64,000 nucleotides of DNA from Magnetospirillum sp902729445 (GTDB lineage Bacteria; Pseudomonadota; Alphaproteobacteria; Rhodospirillales; Magnetospirillaceae): the NCBI RefSeq assembly GCF_902729445.1, contig NZ_CACVCE010000002.1, positions 77,580 to 141,579 on the forward strand, given 5' to 3'. The position numbers and the translations under genes were made by a program. The notes beneath the pieces are model-generated. The model saw only the letters and a list, made by a program, of their open reading frames with translations. It did not search any database and was not told where the DNA came from. Below, piece by piece: positions 1-8,224 of this stretch; positions within the stretch are counted from its first letter, which is position 1, and the number at the start of each line of letters is the position of its first letter.

Positions 1-465
1 CGGATCGCCGTTGCCCCCACGCAGGTCCACCTGCTGGATGGGCGGACTGCGGATGTCGCCGCCGCCTCGGCTGCCCACGAGGCGGCCATCGCCGCCGCCG
101 GCGGGCTGGACCTGCAATTGCTGGGCCTGGGCGTCAACGGCCATATCGGCTTCAACGAGCCCGGCTGCGACTTCGCCGGCCGAACCGGCCCGGTTGCCCT
201 GACCGAGGCCACCCGCACGGTCAATCGCCCGAATTTCCCGTCCGACCAGCAGGTGCCGACGGGCGCGGTGACCATGGGCGTTGCCACCATCATGGCGGCC
301 CGGCGCGTGTTGCTGCTGGCCACCGGTTCAGCGAAGGCGGCGATGGTGGCCCGCTTCGTCGAAGGCCCGGTGACGCCCCAAGTGCCGGCTTCGGTGCTGC
401 AGCGTCATGCCGACGCGGTGGTGCTGATCGACCGCGCCGCCGCTGCGCTTCTTCAGCGGACTTGA
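1..465 (+). CDS. nagB: Glucosamine-6-phosphate deaminase, C-terminal part (5' end outside window)
   Basis: The reading frame is open from the first base and ends at a TGA at 463-465, so the start lies upstream of the window. The visible 154 residues contain the signature LGLGVNGHIGFNEPG, which matches the NagB/6-phosphogluconolactonase-type sugar-phosphate isomerase core, and a C-terminal stretch with GSAKA and PVTPQVPASVLQRH that is usual for NagB. The enzyme converts glucosamine-6-phosphate to fructose-6-phosphate and ammonia in the cytoplasm, in amino-sugar catabolism. It is followed after 58 nt by fabD, which has its own strong ribosome binding site, so the two need not be co-regulated. 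The family call is safe; the exact substrate is inferred from the motif. Confidence 0.88.
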   Translation, partial: RIAVAPTQVHLLDGRTADVAAASAAHEAAIAAAGGLDLQLLGLGVNGHIGFNEPGCDFAGRTGPVALTEATRTVNRPNFPSDQQVPTGAVTMGVATIMAARRVLLLATGSAKAAMVARFVEGPVTPQVPASVLQRHADAVVLIDRAAAALLQRT

Positions 466-523
466 CAGCGGGCGGGCTTGCCCGTTTCCTCTCGCCCAAA
501 TTCATCCCCCAAGGAGGTCAGCG

Positions 524-1462
524 ATGTCTCGCGCGTTCGTGTTTCCCGGTCAGGGCTCGCAGGCGGTCGGCATGGGCCGCGAACTGGCCGAGGCCTTCGC
601 CGAGGCCCGCCACGTCTTTCAGGAAGTCGACGACGCCCTTTCGCAGAAGCTGTCGGTCCTGATGTTCGAAGGCCCCGAGGATCAGCTGACCCTGACCGAG
701 AACGCCCAGCCGGCCCTGATGGCGGTCAGCCTGGCGGTGGTCCGCGTGCTGGAAGCCCAGGGCGGCCTGGACCTGGCCAAGGATGCCGCCTTTGTCGCCG
801 GCCATTCCCTGGGCGAATATTCGGCGCTGGCTGCCGCCGGCACCTTCTCGCTGGCCGATACCGCCCGCCTGTTGAAGCTGCGCGGCCAAAGCATGCAAAA
901 GGCGGTGCCGGTGGGTGTCGGCGCCATGGCCGCCCTGCTGGGCGCCGAGTTCGAGCAGGCGAAGGAAATCGCCGCCGAAGCCGCCGAGGGCGAGGTGTGC
1001 GAGGCCGCCAACGACAACGGCGCCGGCCAGGTGGTGGTGTCGGGCCACAAGGGCGCGGTCGAGCGCGCCGTCAAGCTGGCCGCCGAGAAGGGCATCAAGC
1101 GGGCCGTCATGCTGCCGGTTTCCGCTCCCTTCCATTGCGCCCTGATGCAGCCGGCCGCCGATGCCATGGCCGAAGCCCTGGCCAAGGTCGCCATGAACGC
1201 CCCCAAGGCGCCCCTGGTGGCCAACGTCATCGCCTCGAAGGTCACCGACCCGGCCGAGATCCGCGACCTTTTGGTCCGTCAGGTCACCGGCACGGTGCGC
1301 TGGCGCGAAGGCGTCCTTTATATGAAGGACAACGGCGTCACCCAACTGGTCGAGCTGGGCGCCGGCAAGGTGCTGTCGGGCCTGGCCAAGCGCATCGACA
1401 AGGAATTGTCGGGCACCAATGTCGGCACGCCCGCCGACATCGAAGCCTTTCTGAAGGGATAA
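524..1462 (+). CDS. fabD: Malonyl-CoA:ACP transacylase
   Basis: This enzyme transfers malonyl from coenzyme A to acyl carrier protein, supplying the extender unit for type II fatty acid synthesis in the cytoplasm. The 312-residue protein opens with the N-terminal PGQGSQAVGMG motif, carries the nucleophile elbow GHSLGEYSA (Ser95) and the catalytic histidine context APFHCALM near residue 205, and has the usual FabD length. The start is fixed by a textbook AAGGAGGT about 8 nt upstream of the ATG. It is first in the fabD-fabG-acpP-fabF order seen in many proteobacteria, with 11 nt to fabG. Confidence 0.97.
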   Translation: MSRAFVFPGQGSQAVGMGRELAEAFAEARHVFQEVDDALSQKLSVLMFEGPEDQLTLTENAQPALMAVSLAVVRVLEAQGGLDLAKDAAFVAGHSLGEYSALAAAGTFSLADTARLLKLRGQSMQKAVPVGVGAMAALLGAEFEQAKEIAAEAAEGEVCEAANDNGAGQVVVSGHKGAVERAVKLAAEKGIKRAVMLPVSAPFHCALMQPAADAMAEALAKVAMNAPKAPLVANVIASKVTDPAEIRDLLVRQVTGTVRWREGVLYMKDNGVTQLVELGAGKVLSGLAKRIDKELSGTNVGTPADIEAFLKG

Positions 1463-1473
1463 GGGGGACCACC

Positions 1474-2211
1474 ATGTTCAATCTGACCGGCAAGAACGCG
1501 CTGGTGACCGGCGCCTCGGGCGGTATCGGCCGCGCCATCGCCACCACGCTGCACCAGGCCGGCGCCACGGTCGCCATCCACGGCACCCGGCGCGAGGCGC
1601 TGGATGCCCTGGCCGCCGAACTGGGCGACCGCGTCCATGTCCTGACCGCCAACCTGTCGAAGTCCGACGAGGTCGAGCAGTTGGTCAAGGATGCCGAAGC
1701 CGCCATGGGCAGCCTGGATATCCTGGTCAACAATGCCGGCATCACCAAGGACGGATTGGTGATGCGCATGAAGGACGAGGACTGGGACAGCGTCATCGCC
1801 GTCAACCTGACCGCCGCCTTCCGGCTGTGCCGGGGGGCGATCAAGGGCATGATGAAGCGCCGGACGGGGCGCATCGTCAACATCACCTCGATCGTCGGTG
1901 TGACCGGCAATCCCGGCCAGGTCAATTACTGCGCCTCGAAGGCCGGCATGATCGGCATGACCAAGTCGCTGGCCCAGGAAGTGGCCAGCCGCGGTATCAC
2001 CGTCAACGCCGTGGCGCCCGGCTTCATCGCCACCGCCATGACCGACGAGCTGAACGACGACCAGAAGACCAAGCTGCTGGCCAACATCCCGCTGGGCCGC
2101 ATGGGGTCGAGCGAGGACATCGCCGCCGCCGTGCTGTACCTGGCGTCCGATCAGGCCGCCTATGTCACCGGCCAGACGCTGCACGTCAATGGCGGCATGG
2201 CGATGATCTGA
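1474..2211 (+). CDS. fabG: 3-oxoacyl-ACP reductase
   Basis: A 245-residue short-chain dehydrogenase that reduces 3-oxoacyl-ACP to 3-hydroxyacyl-ACP with NADPH. Visible family features are the cofactor glycine motif TGASGGIGRA near residue 14, NNAG near residue 86, the catalytic Ser of ITSIVG, the YCASKAG Tyr/Lys pair, and APGFIATAMT, which is typical of FabG. The reading frame is open far upstream, but the ATG at 1474 is preceded by an AAGGGGGA-like ribosome binding site and gives the normal family length, so it was chosen. It lies 11 nt downstream of fabD and is very probably in the same transcript. Confidence 0.96.
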   Translation: MFNLTGKNALVTGASGGIGRAIATTLHQAGATVAIHGTRREALDALAAELGDRVHVLTANLSKSDEVEQLVKDAEAAMGSLDILVNNAGITKDGLVMRMKDEDWDSVIAVNLTAAFRLCRGAIKGMMKRRTGRIVNITSIVGVTGNPGQVNYCASKAGMIGMTKSLAQEVASRGITVNAVAPGFIATAMTDELNDDQKTKLLANIPLGRMGSSEDIAAAVLYLASDQAAYVTGQTLHVNGGMAMI

Positions 2212-2380
2212 GGGTGCCGCCCGGGCGGGTGGCTTTACGCCACAAGATGTGGCGGGAGTGCTGGTCAAGGGCGAAAAAGTGTGGTAGGTAGCGGTCACTT
2301 TCCGCCGGAAAGGGGGGCGATCCCGTCTCCTGGGGCGGGGAAACCGTCTTTCTGGCAAACGAAATTTTGAGGGAATTCAC

Positions 2381-2617
2381 ATGAGCGACGTCGCCGAGCG
2401 GGTTAAGAAGATTGTCGTCGAGCATCTGGGCGTGGAAGAGGCCAAGGTGACCGAAAACGCCAGCTTCATCGATGACCTGGGCGCGGACAGCCTTGACACC
2501 GTCGAGCTGGTCATGGCCTTCGAAGAAGAATTCGGCTGCGAAATCCCCGATGACGCCGCCGAGAAGATTCTGACCGTCAAGGACGCGATTGACTTCATCT
2601 CGAAGGCCAACGCGTAA
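2381..2617 (+). CDS. acpP: Acyl carrier protein
   Basis: A 78-residue acidic protein that carries growing acyl chains on a 4'-phosphopantetheine arm. The attachment serine is Ser37 within DLGADSLDTVEL, the canonical ACP motif. The protein starts MSDVAERVKK and shows the expected four-helix ACP pattern. A 169-nt gap separates it from fabG, long enough for its own promoter, and a stem-loop terminator follows. High independent expression of acpP would be normal. No unusual feature was seen. Confidence 0.97.
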   Translation: MSDVAERVKKIVVEHLGVEEAKVTENASFIDDLGADSLDTVELVMAFEEEFGCEIPDDAAEKILTVKDAIDFISKANA

Positions 2618-2629
2618 TTCGGGACCGAA

Positions 2630-2668
2630 GGGCGCCGCTCCCCGACATGGGGCCGGCGCCCTTTCTCT
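2630..2668 (+). terminator. Stem-loop terminator after acpP
   Basis: GGGCGCCG at 2630-2637 pairs with CGGCGCCC at 2654-2661, followed by a short pyrimidine run TTTCTCT. It sits 12 nt after the acpP stop and before fabF. The T-run is interrupted, so termination may be partial, allowing some readthrough into fabF. Confidence 0.6.
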
Positions 2669-2703
2669 GATTATTCCAATTTGCGTTTGAACGGGATATC
2701 CCC

Positions 2704-3960
2704 ATGAGACGAGTCGTCGTCACCGGCATCGGTATGGTTACCCCCCTTGGCAATGGCGCCCCCCATAACTGGAAGCGTCTGCTGAACTCGGAATCCGGTA
2801 TCCGCACCATCGACCATTTCGACGTTTCGGATCTGGCGGCTAAGGTCGCCGGCGTCATTCCGCGCGGCACCGGCGAGGGCGAACTGGACCTCGACAAGGT
2901 GGCGTCGTCGAAGGATCGCCGCCGCATGGATGATTTCATCATCTATGGCCTGGGCGCCGCGATGGAAGCGGTCGAAGATTCCGGCTGGATGCCCGAGGAC
3001 GAGGAATCGCGTGAACGGACCGGTGTGATGATCGGTTCCGGCATCGGCGGCCTGCCCGGCATCGCCGAGGGCGCCCAGATTCTGAAGGATTCGGGGCCGC
3101 GCCGCATCAGCCCGTTCTTCATCCCTGCCGCGCTGATCAACCTGGTCTCGGGCCATGTGTCGATCAAGTACGGCTTCAAGGGCCCGAACCACGCGGTGGT
3201 GACCGCCTGCGCCACCGGCGCGCACGCCATCGGTGACGCCGCCCGCATCATTCAGTTCGACGACGCCGACGTCATGGTCGCCGGCGGCACCGAATCGGCG
3301 GTCTGCCGCCTGGGCCTGGCCGGCTTCGCCGCCGCCAAGGCGCTGTCGACCAGCTACAATGACAGCCCGACCGAGGCCTCGCGGCCGTGGGACAAGGGTC
3401 GTGACGGCTTCGTCATGGGCGAGGGCGCCGGCATCGTCGTGCTCGAGGAATACGAGCACGCCAAGAAGCGTGGCGCCAAGATCTACGGCGAGGTGATCGG
3501 CTACGGCATGTCCGGCGACGCCTATCACATCACCGCCCCGGCCGAGGACGGCAATGGCGGCTTCCGCGCCATGAAGGCCGCCTTGAAGCGGGCGCAGATC
3601 AACCTGGATCAGGTCGATTACATCAACGCCCACGGCACCTCGACCCCGCTGGGCGACGAGATCGAGCTGGGCGCCGTCAAGCGTCTGTTCGGCGACCATG
3701 CCTACAAGCTGTCGATGAGCTCGACCAAGTCGGCTATCGGTCACCTGCTGGGCGCGGCCGGCGCGGTCGAAGCGATCTATTCGCTGCTGGCCATGCGCGA
3801 CCAGACCCTGCCGCCGACCCTGAACCTGTCCAACCCGTCCGACGGCTGCGACATCGATCTGGTTCCGAAGGTGGCCAAGCAGCGTTCGGTCAAGATCGCC
3901 ATGTCGAATTCGTTCGGCTTCGGCGGGACCAACGCCTCGCTGATCTTCAAGGCGGTTTGA
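2704..3960 (+). CDS. fabF: 3-oxoacyl-ACP synthase II
   Basis: A 418-residue beta-ketoacyl-ACP synthase of the KAS II type, which condenses malonyl-ACP with the growing acyl chain. The Cys-His-His catalytic triad is visible: Cys in VVTACATGAHAIG, His in NAHGTSTPLGD, and His in KSAIGHLLGAAG. The C-terminal FGFGGTNASL motif is also present. The N-terminus MRRVVVTGIGMVTPLG is typical, so the start is secure. It follows acpP as in most proteobacterial fab clusters and precedes mltG by 25 nt. Confidence 0.97.
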   Translation: MRRVVVTGIGMVTPLGNGAPHNWKRLLNSESGIRTIDHFDVSDLAAKVAGVIPRGTGEGELDLDKVASSKDRRRMDDFIIYGLGAAMEAVEDSGWMPEDEESRERTGVMIGSGIGGLPGIAEGAQILKDSGPRRISPFFIPAALINLVSGHVSIKYGFKGPNHAVVTACATGAHAIGDAARIIQFDDADVMVAGGTESAVCRLGLAGFAAAKALSTSYNDSPTEASRPWDKGRDGFVMGEGAGIVVLEEYEHAKKRGAKIYGEVIGYGMSGDAYHITAPAEDGNGGFRAMKAALKRAQINLDQVDYINAHGTSTPLGDEIELGAVKRLFGDHAYKLSMSSTKSAIGHLLGAAGAVEAIYSLLAMRDQTLPPTLNLSNPSDGCDIDLVPKVAKQRSVKIAMSNSFGFGGTNASLIFKAV

Positions 3961-3985
3961 TCCGGCGGGGCGGGGCGTCTTTGTC

Positions 3986-4969
3986 ATGAGGACAGCCCTG
4001 CTTCGTCTGTTCCTGCTGGTGTCGGTCCTGGTGGTCGCCGCGATCACCTGGGGCGCGCTGGAAGGGCACCGCCGCTTCACTGCTCCCGGTCCGCTGGCCG
4101 AACCGGCGACGGTGGTGATCCCCAAGGGGGCCGGCCTGGAAACCATCGCCCGGCGCCTGCACGGGGCCGGGGTGATTCCCGACATCTATAGCTTCCAGAT
4201 TGGCACCCGTATCCGCGCCGCGACCCTGCGGGCCGGAGAATATGCCTTTCCCGCCCGGATCAGCCCGGAAGCGGCGATGCGCCAGATCGCCGAAGGCAAG
4301 ACCGTGGTGCACAAGCTGACCATCCCCGAGGGTCTGACGGTCAAGCAGGTGGCGGCCCTGGTAAACAGCGCAGACTTCCTGGCCGGCGAGGTGGGCAAGA
4401 TGCCGGCCGAGGGCTGGCTGCTGCCCGAGACCTGGCACCTGTCGCGCGACGACGACCGCGCCGAGCTGGTGGGGCGGATGGAAAAGTCGATGCGGCAAAC
4501 CCTTGAACAGGCCTGGGCGTCGCGGGCGCAGAACCTGCCGATCAAGACCCCCAACGAAGCGCTGATCCTGGCCTCGGTGGTCGAGCGGGAAACCGCGTTG
4601 AAGGCCGAGCGACCCAAGGTGGCGGCGGTGTTCCTGAACCGCCTGCGCCTGGGCATGCGCCTGCAATCCGACCCGACGGTGATCTATGGCCTGTCGGACG
4701 GTCTGGGCGTCCTCGAACGGCCCTTGAGCCGGGCCGATCTGGAAAAGCCGCATCGGTGGAACACCTATGCGATGGACGGCCTGCCGGCGACCCCGATCGC
4801 CAATCCGGGCAAGGCCAGCCTGGATTCCGTGCTGCATCCGGCCGAGACCGACGCGCTTTACTTCGTCGCCGACGGCACCGGCGGGCACGCCTTCGCCCGC
4901 ACCCTGGACGAGCATAATCGCAACGTCGCCCAATGGCGCAAGATCGAGCAGGCCCGCAAGGGCCGGTAA
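3986..4969 (+). CDS. mltG: Endolytic murein transglycosylase MltG
   Basis: A 327-residue YceG-family protein. It has an N-terminal membrane anchor (hydrophobic residues about 7-26) followed by a LysM-like segment and the YceG domain. The catalytic glutamate lies in ASVVERET, followed by the conserved FLNRLRLGMRLQSDPTVIYG region and the C-terminal PIANPGKASL motif. The enzyme cleaves nascent peptidoglycan strands in the periplasm and is thought to end glycan chain polymerisation. Its position straight after acpP-fabF is a widely conserved arrangement. It converges with the DMT transporter gene, separated by only 8 nt. Confidence 0.93.
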   Translation: MRTALLRLFLLVSVLVVAAITWGALEGHRRFTAPGPLAEPATVVIPKGAGLETIARRLHGAGVIPDIYSFQIGTRIRAATLRAGEYAFPARISPEAAMRQIAEGKTVVHKLTIPEGLTVKQVAALVNSADFLAGEVGKMPAEGWLLPETWHLSRDDDRAELVGRMEKSMRQTLEQAWASRAQNLPIKTPNEALILASVVERETALKAERPKVAAVFLNRLRLGMRLQSDPTVIYGLSDGLGVLERPLSRADLEKPHRWNTYAMDGLPATPIANPGKASLDSVLHPAETDALYFVADGTGGHAFARTLDEHNRNVAQWRKIEQARKGR

Positions 4970-4977
4970 AGGCCGAT

Positions 4978-5829
4978 CTAGCCCAACGCCGACAGGGTGG
5001 CGATGCCGGCGAAGGTGGCGATGATCCCCAGCCATTGCAGGCGGTGGATGGCTTTCTTCAGGAACAGCCGGGCCAGGGCGACGGTGACGATGCCGAAACT
5101 CGACGATACCGTGCCGGCGATGGCGGCGTTTTCCTCGGTCTTGACCGCCAAGATGGCGACGAAGGCCAGGGTGTCGAGAACGCCCTGGATGGCGGCCAGG
5201 CCCAGCCATCCCGGCGGCGGCAGCCGGGTCGGGCGGTGGCGCAGCCACACGAAGGGAACCACCAGCACCACGCCGACCACGCGGGCCAGCCACAAGGCCG
5301 GCCCCTGGCCGTGATCCAGGGTGGCGTGCAGGCCGGCCACCAGCGTCAAACCGAACAGGCCACCGGCCAGCAGCGCCAGAATTGTGCCGCCCTTGGCCCG
5401 CCGTGTATCGTCGGGCGCGTCCGAGGCAAAGCGGGCTACCAGCCACATTCCGGCCATCACCAGGGCCATCGCCGCCCACACCATGGGTTCGGGCCTAAGG
5501 CCGTCGAAGATCACCATGTACAGGATCGACCAGGCCGGAAACGCTCCGGCCAGCGGCGCCACCGTGGCGATGGGGGCGCGGTTCAGGGCCTCGTACAGGG
5601 CCAGGGTGCCGATCACCGACAGGGCGCCGTACAGCAGGCCGGCCGGGGTGGGATGGCTGGGCGGGGCGGTGCCGGTGACGGCCAGCCAGGCCGACACCAT
5701 TACCGCGCCGGTGGCGGTCACCACCAGCAGGGCCAGGGGCGGCCCCAGCACCCGGCCCGAGAAGCGGGCGGCGAAGTCGGCGGTGCCCCAGGCCAGGGCG
5801 GCGGCAAGTCCCATCAGGATCGCGAACAT
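4978..5829 (-). CDS. DMT-superfamily (EamA) transporter
   Basis: A protein of about 283 residues with roughly ten hydrophobic segments arranged as two EamA repeats. The N-terminus MFAILMGLAAALAWGTADF is typical of drug/metabolite exporters, and the last helix (GIIATFAGIATLSALG) ends the second repeat. The substrate cannot be told; family members export amino acids, metabolites or drugs. The frame is open upstream to 5919, but the extra 30 residues are polar and lack a ribosome binding site, so the ATG at 5829 was preferred. It is divergent from the copper gene that follows, with an FNR-like palindrome between them. Confidence 0.8.
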   Translation of the reverse strand: MFAILMGLAAALAWGTADFAARFSGRVLGPPLALLVVTATGAVMVSAWLAVTGTAPPSHPTPAGLLYGALSVIGTLALYEALNRAPIATVAPLAGAFPAWSILYMVIFDGLRPEPMVWAAMALVMAGMWLVARFASDAPDDTRRAKGGTILALLAGGLFGLTLVAGLHATLDHGQGPALWLARVVGVVLVVPFVWLRHRPTRLPPPGWLGLAAIQGVLDTLAFVAILAVKTEENAAIAGTVSSSFGIVTVALARLFLKKAIHRLQWLGIIATFAGIATLSALG

Positions 5830-5905
5830 CCAGCCAGGGTGCCCGCTGACGGCGACGGAATCAAGGCGGGCGGGGAATTGACCTGGCCATCGGCTTGGCT
5901 CACAC

Positions 5906-5919
5906 TTGACCCGGGTCAA
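5906..5919. promoter_or_regulatory. FNR/NNR-type binding site upstream of copper genes
   Basis: TTGAC-CCGG-GTCAA is a perfect inverted repeat matching the FNR/CRP-family anaerobic regulator pattern TTGAY-N4-RTCAA. Its centre is 57 nt before the start of the DUF2946-like gene. If it occupies the usual -41.5 position, transcription would begin near 5954. This would place the copper-handling genes under oxygen- or NO-responsive control together with nosZ. The regulator itself is not in the window. Confidence 0.6.
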
Positions 5920-5969
5920 AGACCGCCCTTGGCACGGTTGCCAGGGTGGGCTTTGGTCGGAGGCGGAAG

Positions 5970-6380
5970 ATGATCCAGTTCGGGCAGTTCAGGTGTTGGT
6001 TGAACCGGGGCGCAAGCCGCCGGGTCGCCGCGCTTGCCGCCCTGTTGGGTTTCCTGTTCGCCTCGACCACGCCCGGCCTGTCCCTGGTGGCCATGGCCGG
6101 CGCCAACGTCTCGTTTTCCGGGGCGTTCGGTGTTTATGTCTGTCATGCGCAAAGCGGGGCCGTGGCTGCCCCCGACGCGGATGAGACGCTTCCCCTGGCA
6201 AGCGACGGCTGCTGTCTGATCTGTCAGGCGGCGCAACTGGCCGGCGGAACGGTGCCGCCCCAACACTTCACTCTCCCCACCGAGAGCGCGGCTAAGATCC
6301 GGTTGGCTGTTGTCGCCCAGACCATCGCCCACGGGCAGGCCTCAGGCCCGCTTCAGCCTCGGGCACCTCCGGCCGCCTGA
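5970..6380 (+). CDS. DUF2946-like exported protein, probably copper-related
   Basis: A 136-residue protein with a basic N-terminus and a hydrophobic segment (RVAALAALLGFLFAS) acting as a signal or anchor. It has later Cys/His-containing segments VYVCHAQ and CCLICQAAQLAG, a pattern seen in DUF2946 proteins found beside copper chaperone genes. The ATG at 5970 is preceded by GGAGG and was preferred over one 24 nt upstream. It precedes a PCuAC chaperone gene by 88 nt and lies in a copper-delivery neighbourhood for NosZ. The domain assignment is from pattern recognition only; no enzymatic role is known. Confidence 0.6.
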   Translation: MIQFGQFRCWLNRGASRRVAALAALLGFLFASTTPGLSLVAMAGANVSFSGAFGVYVCHAQSGAVAAPDADETLPLASDGCCLICQAAQLAGGTVPPQHFTLPTESAAKIRLAVVAQTIAHGQASGPLQPRAPPAA

Positions 6381-6468
6381 TCCTTTTCGTACAATTCGCC
6401 ATTTTCCAGCGCCCCGCCGGTCCACCCGCCGTGCGGAAACCGCGAGCATGTTCACAAGGATCATCATC

Positions 6469-6915
6469 ATGAAATTGACCGCTCTGACCGCCGCCCTGCT
6501 GCTGGCGGTGTCCCCCGCCTTTGCCGGCGACATGGAAATCTCGGGCGCGTTCCTGCGCGCTTCGCCCAAGGTCGCCAATGCCGGCGCCGGCTTCCTGACC
6601 ATCAAGAATGCCACCGGTCAGGACGACCGCCTGATCGGCGCCCAGGCCGACATCTCCAAGACAGTCGAGCTGCACACCCACATCAAGGACGGCGAAGTCC
6701 TGCGCATGCGTCCGGTCGAATTCATCGCCGTGCCGGCCGGCGGTGTCGCCGAGCTGAAGCCCGGCGCCGACCACGTCATGTTCATCAATCTGGTCAAGCC
6801 GCTGGCCGAGGGCCAGAAGGTGCCGGTGACCCTGGTGTTCGAGAAGGCCGGCAAGAAGCAGGTGGACATGCCGGTGATGGCCATCGGCACCATGGCCGCC
6901 CCGGCAGGGCATTAG
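6469..6915 (+). CDS. Periplasmic copper chaperone PCu(A)C
   Basis: A 148-residue protein with a Sec signal peptide (MKLTALTAALLLAVSPAFAG) and a single PCuAC domain. Copper(I)-binding Met and His residues are visible: H-T-H near ELHTHIKDG, then LRMRP, and GADHVMF. The family delivers Cu(I) to CuA centres of cytochrome oxidase and, in some denitrifiers, to NosZ. The ATG at 6469 has an AAGGA ribosome binding site 8 nt upstream and directly begins the signal peptide; an ATG 21 nt earlier is possible. A hydrophilic extension further upstream was rejected. Context supports a role in NosZ metallation. Confidence 0.85.
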   Translation: MKLTALTAALLLAVSPAFAGDMEISGAFLRASPKVANAGAGFLTIKNATGQDDRLIGAQADISKTVELHTHIKDGEVLRMRPVEFIAVPAGGVAELKPGADHVMFINLVKPLAEGQKVPVTLVFEKAGKKQVDMPVMAIGTMAAPAGH

Positions 6916-6997
6916 GGCCGAGGGCCGCCCGTGCCGGGCCGGCTCAAACGAACTAAGGGCCGGGGGCCGCCCGTGCCGGGCCGGCTCATACGCCGCC
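6914..6997. repeat. 42-bp tandem duplication with internal palindrome
   Basis: Two nearly identical 42-bp copies, beginning at 6914 and 6956, share AGGGCCG followed by GGGCCGCCCGTGCCGGGCC. Each copy contains GC-rich inverted arms able to fold into a hairpin. The first copy starts inside the stop codon of the PCuAC gene, and the pair lies between two convergent genes. It may act as a doubled bidirectional terminator, though no T-run is present. Confidence 0.65.
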
Positions 6998-7017
6998 GGG
7001 CTGGTGTGGAGTAAGTC

Positions 7018-7599
7018 TTAAGGCGCCGTCGTCGTCTTCGCGGGCGGCGGCGGCGCCATGGCTGGTGAAAGGGGCTGCCCCTTGATCAAGGCCCGCATCA
7101 GGGCCATCGCCTCGGGGCCGTCCCACTGGGCGGGGCCGACGAAGCGCGCCACCTCGTGGCCCGACCGGTCCAGCAGCAAGGTGGTCGGCAGGACCGGCGC
7201 GCCCAGGACCTCGCCTGCGCGGCGGTGGTGATCGACATGGACGGCAAGGTTGCGGATGCCCAGCCGGGCATAGGTGTTGACCGCGCCGATGGCGCCCGAG
7301 CGGTCCAGGCACAGGGCCATGATCCTGGCGCCCTCCGGCTCGATCAGCGGCTTCAGGCGGTCCAGCGCCGGCAATTCGGCGACGCATGGCAGGCACCAGC
7401 TGGCCCACAGATTGACCAGCGCCGGCTGCCCGGCCAGGCTGTCGAAACCGGCTGTCTGGCCCTGATTGTCGCGGATGTCCAGGGCGGCGACCGGGCGCGG
7501 GCGGTCGTGGACGAACAATCCCTGTTCCACCTTGGCCGCCGCCGACGGCCGGATCAGGCCGGCCGCCGCCAGGCCGAGCAGAAGGTCGCGCCGCCTCAT
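7018..7599 (-). CDS. TlpA-like thioredoxin-fold protein, exported
   Basis: A 193-residue protein with an N-terminal MRRRDLLLGLAAAGL sequence that resembles a twin-arginine or Sec signal, followed by a thioredoxin/AhpC-TSA domain. The redox motif is WASWCLPC near residue 66, and the cis-proline context is PVLPTT. TlpA-type proteins reduce periplasmic cysteines in apo-cytochromes or in CuA-site chaperones such as Sco. It overlaps the sco gene by 4 nt (ATGA), so the pair is translationally coupled and probably acts together. The C-terminus is a proline-rich tail of unknown use. Confidence 0.82.
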   Translation of the reverse strand: MRRRDLLLGLAAAGLIRPSAAAKVEQGLFVHDRPRPVAALDIRDNQGQTAGFDSLAGQPALVNLWASWCLPCVAELPALDRLKPLIEPEGARIMALCLDRSGAIGAVNTYARLGIRNLAVHVDHHRRAGEVLGAPVLPTTLLLDRSGHEVARFVGPAQWDGPEAMALMRALIKGQPLSPAMAPPPPAKTTTAP

Positions 7600-8162
7600 C
7601 GGGCCTTTTCCTTGCCGTCGATCACCTGGGCCAGGCGGTCGGCCACATCCTCGGGCGCCGACAGATGGCCCAGTTTGGCCACGAAGCGGCCGTCCCGATC
7701 CATGATGTAGATGCCGGCCGAATGATCGACCAGATAATTGTCGGGGTCATTGGTCATCGGCGGATGCAGCTTGTAGCGGACCTTGAAGGCCTTGGCCGCC
7801 GCCTCGACCATCTCGGTCGTGCCGGTCAGGCCGACGAAGCTGGGGCCGAAGGCCTGGACGTATTCCTTGAGATGCGAGGCGGTGTCGCGCTTGGGATCGA
7901 CGGTGACGAAGATCGGCACCACCTGGCCGGCCTTGGCGCCCAGGGCGTCGATGGCGGCGGCCATGGTCGAAAGCGTGGTCGGGCAGATGTCGGGGCAGAA
8001 GGTGTAGCCGAAGGTCATCATCCGCACCTTGCCGGCGAAGCTTTGGTCGGTGACCCGCCCTGCGTCGTGGGAGTCCAGCAGGAAACGGCCGGTCAGTTCC
8101 TGGGCGCCGGCGGTGGCGGTGGACAGGCAAGCCCAAACAAGGATGGCGAAGAAGCGCTGCAT
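7596..8162 (-). CDS. SCO1/SenC copper-binding protein
   Basis: A 188-residue protein with a signal peptide or anchor (MQRFFAILVWACLSTATAGA) and a SCO domain. The copper ligands are the CPDICP cysteine pair and the distal histidine in LVDHSAGIYI. SCO proteins load copper into CuA sites; NosZ carries such a site, and the nosZ gene starts 161 nt away in the opposite direction. The start at 8162 begins directly at the signal sequence; an upstream ATG at 8198 would add 12 polar residues and is less likely. It overlaps the TlpA-like gene downstream. Confidence 0.9.
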   Translation of the reverse strand: MQRFFAILVWACLSTATAGAQELTGRFLLDSHDAGRVTDQSFAGKVRMMTFGYTFCPDICPTTLSTMAAAIDALGAKAGQVVPIFVTVDPKRDTASHLKEYVQAFGPSFVGLTGTTEMVEAAAKAFKVRYKLHPPMTNDPDNYLVDHSAGIYIMDRDGRFVAKLGHLSAPEDVADRLAQVIDGKEKAR

Positions 8163-8224
8163 GATGGCGTTCGTCCGATGAACCTGTGATGGGGCCATCT
8201 CACCAGAGAATTGATGATCGGGAA

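Noticed and set aside
478..1473. Upstream extension of fabG through the fabD gene
   Set aside because: It is an out-of-frame reading of fabD; the ATG at 1474 with its own ribosome binding site gives the family length.
7083..7096. CTTGATCAAGG palindrome in the TlpA-like gene as an FNR site
   Set aside because: It lies inside coding sequence near the 3' end and lacks the 4-nt spacing between half-sites.
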